Assembly: GCA_031272685.1 (NCBI GenBank)
Contig: JAISTI010000101.1
Coordinates: forward strand, 1-6,831
Origin: Propionibacteriaceae bacterium
GTDB taxonomy: Bacteria > Actinomycetota > Actinomycetes > Propionibacteriales > Propionibacteriaceae
Length of the DNA stretch: 6,831 nucleotides
Reading direction: 5' to 3'
Part shown: positions 1-5,000 of the stretch, in pieces
How positions within the stretch are numbered: the stretch's first letter is position 1
How the letters are laid out: every line of letters starts with the position of its first letter
Position numbers and translations under genes: made by a program
Notes under the pieces: generated by a model
What the model was told of the DNA's origin: nothing
What the model saw: the letters and a program-made list of their open reading frames with translations, nothing else
Databases searched by the model: none

Positions 1-825
1 GGTGAGCTTGCCCTCGCGCAGGTCGTCGCCGGCGGGCTTGCCGGTCACCGACTCGTCGCCGAAAACGCCCAGCACGTCGTCGCGGTATTGAAAAGCCCGG
101 CCCACCAGCTCGCCGAAAAGCCGCAGCCCCGTCACCAGCGCGGGGCTGCCCCCGCCGAGGATCGCGCCCAACTGCAGCGGCTGGGCCACCGAGTAGCGGG
201 CCGTCTTGTACTCCACCACTTGCTCGACACGGTGGCGCAGCCGGTCCGGCTCAGGAGTGGCCGAGAGCACCACATCGAGATACTGCCCGGCGTTCACCTG
301 CACCCGCAGCTTTTCCAGCACCTCCTGGGCGTCGGCGAGCCGCGCCGGATCGGGGCAGTGGGCCAGCCCCCGCCCGCACAATTCCGAAGCCCAGTTCCAC
401 AGCAGGTTGCCCAGCAGGATGGCCGCCGAGCGGCCGAAAGCCGCCGCGTCGCCGCGCATCCCCCGCTCGCGGTGCATCGCCGCCAGCGCCAGATGGGCGG
501 CCGGCTGGCCGCGCCGCAAGTCGGAGCCGTCCATCACGTCGTCATGCACCAGCGCGCTGGCGTGCAGCAGGTCGAGGCTGGCGGCGGTCTGCGCCATCCA
601 ATCGGGCAACTCCAGGGAATCGGCCCCGGCCAGGTACCCCCAGGCGGCGAAAGCCGGGCGCAGCCGCTTGCCACCGGCGGTGAGCTGCCCGGCCAGCTTC
701 AGCACGATCTCGAACTCCTGGCTGATGTGCAGCAATTCGCCGCGTTGCCAGGCCAGAAACTCCTTGATGGCCGCGTCCACGGCCTTCTTGAATCCGGGGC
801 TGAGCGGCTGGGCGGGGTCGAGCAT
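1..825 (-). CDS. Polyprenyl (geranylgeranyl-type) diphosphate synthase, C-terminus cut off by the window edge
   Basis: Trans-isoprenyl diphosphate synthase, which condenses isopentenyl diphosphate with an allylic diphosphate to make longer chains (GGPP or similar) for quinones, carotenoids or lipid carriers; cytosolic, Mg2+-dependent. Reading the minus strand from ATG at 825-823 gives 275 residues with no stop before the edge. Visible landmarks: GGKRLRP (51-57); LLHASALVHDDVMD with the first aspartate-rich motif D95-D96-x-x-D99, followed by SDLRRG; KTARYSV (K207-T208); and the second motif QYRDDVLGVFGD (D249, D250, D257), followed by the VTGKPAGDDLREGK stretch typical of actinobacterial members. 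Relatives are about 350 residues, so roughly 75-90 are missing. The start is uncertain: in-frame ATGs also lie at 858 and 849, and a GTG at 831 has GGAAG nine bases upstream. I chose 825 because MLDPAQPLSPGFKKAV looks like a normal N-terminus and avoids overlap with metF. Chain length of the product cannot be read from the sequence. Confidence 0.93.
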   Translation of the reverse strand, partial: MLDPAQPLSPGFKKAVDAAIKEFLAWQRGELLHISQEFEIVLKLAGQLTAGGKRLRPAFAAWGYLAGADSLELPDWMAQTAASLDLLHASALVHDDVMDGSDLRRGQPAAHLALAAMHRERGMRGDAAAFGRSAAILLGNLLWNWASELCGRGLAHCPDPARLADAQEVLEKLRVQVNAGQYLDVVLSATPEPDRLRHRVEQVVEYKTARYSVAQPLQLGAILGGGSPALVTGLRLFGELVGRAFQYRDDVLGVFGDESVTGKPAGDDLREGKLT

Positions 826-834
826 GGGCACGGG

Positions 835-840
835 TAAAGT
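835..840 (+). promoter_or_regulatory. Possible -10 box of a leaderless metF promoter
   Basis: TAAAGT fits the actinobacterial -10 pattern TANNNT and ends 7 bases before the ATG at 848. That spacing puts the transcription start at or very near the start codon, as in leaderless actinobacterial mRNAs. There is no convincing Shine-Dalgarno sequence between it and the ATG. No good -35 is visible upstream, where the DNA is polyprenyl synthase coding sequence. Confidence 0.45.
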
Positions 841-847
841 CTTCCAC

Positions 848-1714
848 ATGCCCGACATCGCCGCGCGCCTGCGCCAACGCCAGCCGACGGTCTCGTTCGA
901 GTTCTTCCCGCCCAAAGACGCCGCCGCGCAAACCCAGCTCGAAGCCGCCATCAAAGAACTGGAGCTGCTGCGCCCGGATTTCATCTCGGTGACGTACGGC
1001 GCGTCCGGCTCCACCCGGGAACGCACCATCGCCGCCACCGAGTTCATCCAGCGGCGCACCAGCGTGGCCACCATGGGGCATCTCACCGTCGTGGGCCAAT
1101 CCCGCGCCGAGATCGCAGGCGCGCTCGGGGCGTACGCCGCCGCCGGGGTGCGGCACATCCTGGCGCTGCGCGGCGATCCCGAAGGCGGCCCGTCCGCCCC
1201 GTGGCGTACCCACCCGCAGGGCCTGGCAAACGCCACCGAGCTGGTGCGCATGGTGAAGCAGGCCGGAGATTTCACCGTGGGGGTGGCTGCCTTCCCCGAC
1301 GCGCACCCGGAGCGCCGCGACTTCGCCCTCGACGCGCGAATCCTGGCCGAGAAGCAGGCCGCCGGGGCTCAGTTCGCCATCACCCAGCTCTTCTTCGGGG
1401 CCCACAAGTATCCCGAACTGGTAGAACGGGCGCGCGCCGCCGGGGCCACTCTGCCCATCATCCCCGGCATCATGCCCGTCACCAACTTGGGGCAGATCGA
1501 GCGCTTCGCCGCCCTCTCCGGCGCCGAGCTGCCGCCAGAGCTGGTGGCGAGCCTGCGCGCCGCCGAAACCCCGGAAGCCGTGCGCGCCATCGGCATCGCC
1601 CACGCTGCCGCCCTCAGCCGCGAACTGCTCGCCGCCGGGGCTCCCGGACTGCACTTCTTCACCCAGAACCGCTCGAAGGCCACCGCCGAAATCGTGCGCC
1701 AACTGGAACTCTGA
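848..1714 (+). CDS. metF: 5,10-methylenetetrahydrofolate reductase (NAD(P)H)
   Basis: Reduces 5,10-methylene-THF to 5-methyl-THF using FAD and NAD(P)H, supplying the methyl group for methionine synthesis; a cytosolic TIM-barrel flavoenzyme. The 288-residue product matches the usual bacterial MetF length and lacks the C-terminal SAM-binding regulatory domain of eukaryotic enzymes. Motifs in order: SFEFFPPK (16-23) with the conserved Glu18 at the folate site; VTYGASGSTRERT (48-60); GHLT (77-80); LALRGDP (105-111), whose Asp110 corresponds to the folate-contacting Asp of E. coli MetF; GVAAFPDAHPE (145-155); ITQLFF (178-183); PGIMPVTN (206-213); and the terminal LHFFTQNRSKAT. An alternative in-frame ATG at 824 would add MGTGKVFH. 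I prefer 848 because of the leaderless-type -10 and because homology begins immediately after it. The gene is divergent from the polyprenyl synthase, as in other actinobacteria. No hairpin terminator is evident after the TGA. Confidence 0.96.
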   Translation: MPDIAARLRQRQPTVSFEFFPPKDAAAQTQLEAAIKELELLRPDFISVTYGASGSTRERTIAATEFIQRRTSVATMGHLTVVGQSRAEIAGALGAYAAAGVRHILALRGDPEGGPSAPWRTHPQGLANATELVRMVKQAGDFTVGVAAFPDAHPERRDFALDARILAEKQAAGAQFAITQLFFGAHKYPELVERARAAGATLPIIPGIMPVTNLGQIERFAALSGAELPPELVASLRAAETPEAVRAIGIAHAAALSRELLAAGAPGLHFFTQNRSKATAEIVRQLEL

Positions 1715-1753
1715 CGGCACCCCCCCAAGAAAACCCACCAATTACGCAAACTT

Positions 1754-1780
1754 TTGTCAGCGTTGACATAGTGGTAGGGT
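1754..1780 (+). promoter_or_regulatory. Candidate promoter of the GH92 gene (extended -10)
   Basis: TGGTAGGGT (1772-1780) is an extended -10 (TGn + TANNNT). A TTGTCA resembling -35 lies at 1754-1759 with a short 15-bp spacer. A perfect TTGACA sits at 1763-1768, but a 17-bp spacer from it leads to CAATCG, a poor -10. I therefore favour the extended -10, with transcription starting near 1787 and a leader of about 120 nt. The operator palindrome lies inside this promoter. Confidence 0.45.
1755..1768. promoter_or_regulatory. LacI-family-type operator palindrome
   Basis: TGTCAGCGTTGACA is a 14-bp near-perfect palindrome (TGTCA and TGACA arms, six of seven base pairs matching) centred on CG. It fits the general LacI-family operator layout TGNNANCGNTNNCA. 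It lies immediately upstream of the predicted -10 of the GH92 gene, so bound repressor would block RNA polymerase. LacI-family sugar-responsive repressors commonly control glycosidase genes in actinobacteria. The regulator itself is not in this window, so its ligand is unknown. Confidence 0.55.
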
Positions 1781-1796
1781 TTCCGCAATCGCCGCT

Positions 1797-1896
1797 GACG
1801 AAGGCCGTCGCCGGCGAAGCCGGAGAAGTCACGCCCCTCCTGCTGGCAGCCCCGGCTGACTAGGACCTTTGCCCCCAACCCAGCGATGGGGGGGTT
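1797..1896 (+). other. Structured GC-rich mRNA leader of the GH92 gene
   Basis: Short inverted repeats follow one another: GACG/CGTC (1797-1800, 1806-1809); CCGGC-gaa-GCCGG (1811-1823), overlapping the perfect palindrome TCGCCGGCGA (1808-1817); CAGC-cccg-GCTG (1847-1858); and a C-run (1872-1876) that can pair with the G-run (1888-1894) just before the ribosome binding site. The last could hide or expose translation initiation. GC-rich DNA gives such stems by chance, so a regulatory role is only possible. Confidence 0.25.
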
Positions 1897-1902
1897 AGGA
1901 GA
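1897..1902 (+). promoter_or_regulatory. Ribosome binding site of the GH92 gene
   Basis: AGGAGA ends 8 bases before the ATG at 1911. It is a strong Shine-Dalgarno at the right distance and fixes the start of the GH92 gene. It is the only strong one in the window, in contrast to metF. Confidence 0.85.
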
Positions 1903-1910
1903 TAAACAAC

Positions 1911-2003
1911 ATGAAGAACGGCCAACGTACGGTCGCAACCTTGGCGACCCTCAGCCTCACCCTCGGCACCCTGGTTTCCATCCCGGCCGCCCCCGCGCAA
2001 GCT
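1911..2003 (+). other. Sec signal peptide of the GH92 protein
   Basis: The N-terminus has basic residues K2 and R6, a hydrophobic stretch from about residue 8 to 24 (VATLATLSLTLGTLVSI), then PAAPAQA followed by AP. This gives a standard AxA signal peptidase I site after Ala31. There is no lipobox cysteine, so the protein is not a lipoprotein. It is exported and must be retained, if at all, by its unseen C-terminus. Confidence 0.88.
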
Positions 2004-5000
2004 GCGCCCGTCACCAACCCGGTGCAGTACGTCAACACCCTCATCGACATGACGACCAGCGCCACCATGGCCGGGCCGACGCTGCCAAACGGCTCCATCT
2101 ACCCGAGCCCGGAGACCACCAGCCCGGAGAACGGCGGCTACCGCAACGGCAACCCGGTGGTGGGCTTCACCCAGCTCAACGCCCAGGGCACCGGCGGCAC
2201 CCAGTCGTATGGCAACTTCCTCATCTCCCCGCAGACCGGCACCCTCAACACCGCCAACGCCAACCACTCCTCCCCGCTGGCGAACGAAACCGGCTCTGCC
2301 GACTACTATTCCGTCGACCTGACCCGCTACGGCATCCACGCCGAGACCACCCCTGCCCGCAACGCCGCCATCTACCGCTTCACCTACCCGGCGTCCTCCG
2401 AGTCGTCGCTCCTGATCGACGTCGGGCGCAAAATCGGCGGCGGCAACGCCATGAAGAACGGCTCGGTCACCATCGACCCGGCCACCGGCCTGGTAACCGG
2501 CGGCGGCACCTTCGGCAGCAACTGGAACCCCTCCGACTACCAGATGTACTTCGCCCTCAAGCTCGACAAGCTGCCCGACGAGCTGGGCATCTTCGACAGC
2601 AACGGCACCCAGCCGGGCGTCTACACCAAGTCGATCACCTCCGCCAGCCAGATTGGCGCGTATGCCAAATTCGCCACCACTGCCGACGAGGTCGTGCACG
2701 TCAAGATCGCCATCTCCTTCAACTCCGCCGCCAAAGCCGCGCAGTTCCTCGACGAGCAAATCCCCGGCTACGATTTCAACGGCGTCCGCACCGCCGCCCA
2801 AGCCGAATGGAACAACGTCCTGGGCAAAGTGGAACTCGGCTCCGACACCACCGACGCCCAGCGCGCCAAGTTCTACACCGCGCTCTTCCACGCGAACGTG
2901 CAGCCGCGCGACCGCGTCTCCGACATCGGCGTCTGGGACGACTACTACACGCTTTGGGATTCCTGGAAGACGCTCTTCCCGTTCCAGACCCTCACCCGCC
3001 CCGACATGGTGGCCGCGAACGTCAACTCGTTCATCACCCGCTTCAACGACCACGGCTACCTCGCGGAAACCTTCACTTCCGGCAAAGAGTTCCTTTCCGG
3101 GCAAGGCGGCAACGAGGCCGAAAACGTCATCGGCGACGCCTACCTGAAGAACCTCGCCGGGGTGGACTGGGAGCAGGCCTACCAGGTGGCCAAGGGCAAC
3201 TCCGAGGTGCTGCGTAGCCCGCAGTACATCAGCCTCGGCTACCACGCCAGCGGCGACCGGGCCATCAACAACCTGCAATACGCCAGCCGCATCAAGCCCG
3301 CCTCCGCCACCATGGGCTTCGCCATCAACGACCACGCCCTCGCCGTCATGGCCGCGGGGCTCGGCCACACCGACGACGCCGCCCTGTTCGCCGCCCGCGC
3401 CCAGAACTGGAAGAACATCTGGAACCCGGACGCCACCTCCGACGGCTACTACGGCTTCGCGCAGAACCGCAACGCCGACGGCAGCTTCACCGCCGCCGAC
3501 CCCACCGGCGGCTACAACTCCCACTACTACGAGGCCCGCATCTGGGAAGGCTCCTACTACCCGGTCTACGACGTGGCCGGCATGGTTGAAAAGATGGGCG
3601 GCAAGTACACCTTCGTCTCCCGGCTGGAAAACGCCTTGAACAAGGGCTACATCGACTACAGCAACGAGCCGTCCTTCCAGACGATCTGGCTGTTCAGCAC
3701 CCCGGAGATCAAACGCCCCGACCTGGCGGCCAAGTGGGCCAACACCTATCTGAAGAAGTTCCCCGGCAACGGCTATCCGGGCGATGAAGACAACGGCGCC
3801 ATGAGCACCATGGTGATGTTCCTGCTCTCCGGTTTCTTCCCGTACTCCGGCACCAACAACTACTATCTGCACGGCGCCCGCCTGCCGGAAGTCACGTACC
3901 ACCTCGCCAACGGCAACGATTTCAAGATCACCGGCGTGAACGCCTCCGACACCAACATCTACGTGCAATCGGCCACCCTGAACGGCCAGCCGCTGGAGGA
4001 ATCCTGGATCACCTACGAGCAGATCATGGCCGGGGCCGACCTCGAATTCGTGATGGGGCCGACACCCTCCGACTGGGGCAAAGAGCCGGTCGATCCGAAC
4101 CTACGGCCAACCGACGTCGAAAACCTGCAAGCCGACGCCGCCGCCGCGCTCACCGGTGTGGCCAAGCTCACCTGGGATGCCGCCACCGACACCATCGGGA
4201 TTTCCAACTACCGCATCTACCGCGGCACCGACGAAGACTTCGTCCCCTCCGAGTCGAATGTGATCGCCGAGACGGCCGCCCTGACGTACTCCGACAACCT
4301 TGGCTACGCCACCGGCCCGTACTTCTACAAGGTGGTGGCGGTGAACGCCGTCGGCAACACCTCGCTGAACCCGGCCCACACCCACGTGGTCATCCCGGCC
4401 TCGGTGGTGCCCGCCAAATACGCCGGATCGCTGATGTTCGGCGCGATTGGCCGGGTCAATGCGCAGGCCGCCGACACCGAGGGCGCGGCCGCCGCCTTCG
4501 ACGCGAACGAGTCCACCAAGTGGAGCGCCCGCGTCACCAACGGCACCGAAGACTTGACCGAGGTGAACAAATACCCGCTCGGCACCATGTGGCTGGAAGC
4601 CGACCTCGGCAAGGAGGCCAGCGTCACCAACTGGATGGTGCGCGGCGGCAAGGCCGAATCGGCGGCTTTCGTGATGCCGGAGTTCTACCTGCAAGTGAAG
4701 ATGAACGACGCCTGGGTGGACGTCTCGCACGTAACCGGCTTCGCCGACTACGACTACACCGAAACTCTCGCCGCGCCCGTCACCGGGCAGGTCTTCCGGC
4801 TGCTGATCCCGCTGTCCACCACCACCGACGGCAACTACAACGCCCGGGTTCCAGAATTCCACCTGTTCGGCTCGTGGGTGAACCAAACCACGCCCACGTA
4901 CTCCATCACCGTCGCCACCCCGAACGGCGGCAACGCGGTGGTCACCGCCAGCAAGGCGTCCGCCGAGCTGGGCGAGACCATCACCGTGGACGTGTCCGGG

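Larger units (their letters stand above)
1715..1910. other. Intergenic control region between metF and the GH92 gene
   Basis: This is the only stretch without coding sequence in the window (196 bp). It contains a C-run just after metF, an AT-richer patch at about 1735-1785 holding the promoter and operator candidates, then a GC-rich leader with several short inverted repeats, and finally the GH92 ribosome binding site. I see no tRNA, no rho-independent terminator with a U-run, and no riboswitch whose consensus I can recognise. Confidence 0.75.

Noticed and set aside
206..847. Plus-strand extension of metF to an upstream start at 206
   Set aside because: The extra 214 residues are Ser/Arg/Pro-rich and lie opposite the polyprenyl synthase. 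MTHFR homology starts right after 848.
542..1741. A 399-codon minus-strand open frame across metF
   Set aside because: A Gly-rich shadow of metF that would also overlap the 5' part of the synthase in another frame; no domain is recognisable.
1715..1750. A rho-independent terminator after metF
   Set aside because: The C-run and AT-richer sequence have no matching inverted repeat followed by a T-run.
1787..1896. A known riboswitch class in the GH92 leader
   Set aside because: I looked for cobalamin, TPP, SAM, glycine and c-di-GMP core signatures by eye and found none. Short GC stems alone are not evidence.
1886..3217. An open plus-strand frame starting 25 bases before the GH92 ATG
   Set aside because: It is in a different frame. 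The product is Arg/His/Pro-rich without motifs, its ATG lies in the G-run before the ribosome binding site, and the strong Shine-Dalgarno is placed for 1911.
1860..3968. A 702-codon open frame on the minus strand opposite the start of the GH92 gene
   Set aside because: Same cause: a low-complexity valine/glycine product with no motifs, fully overlapping the clear GH92 module.
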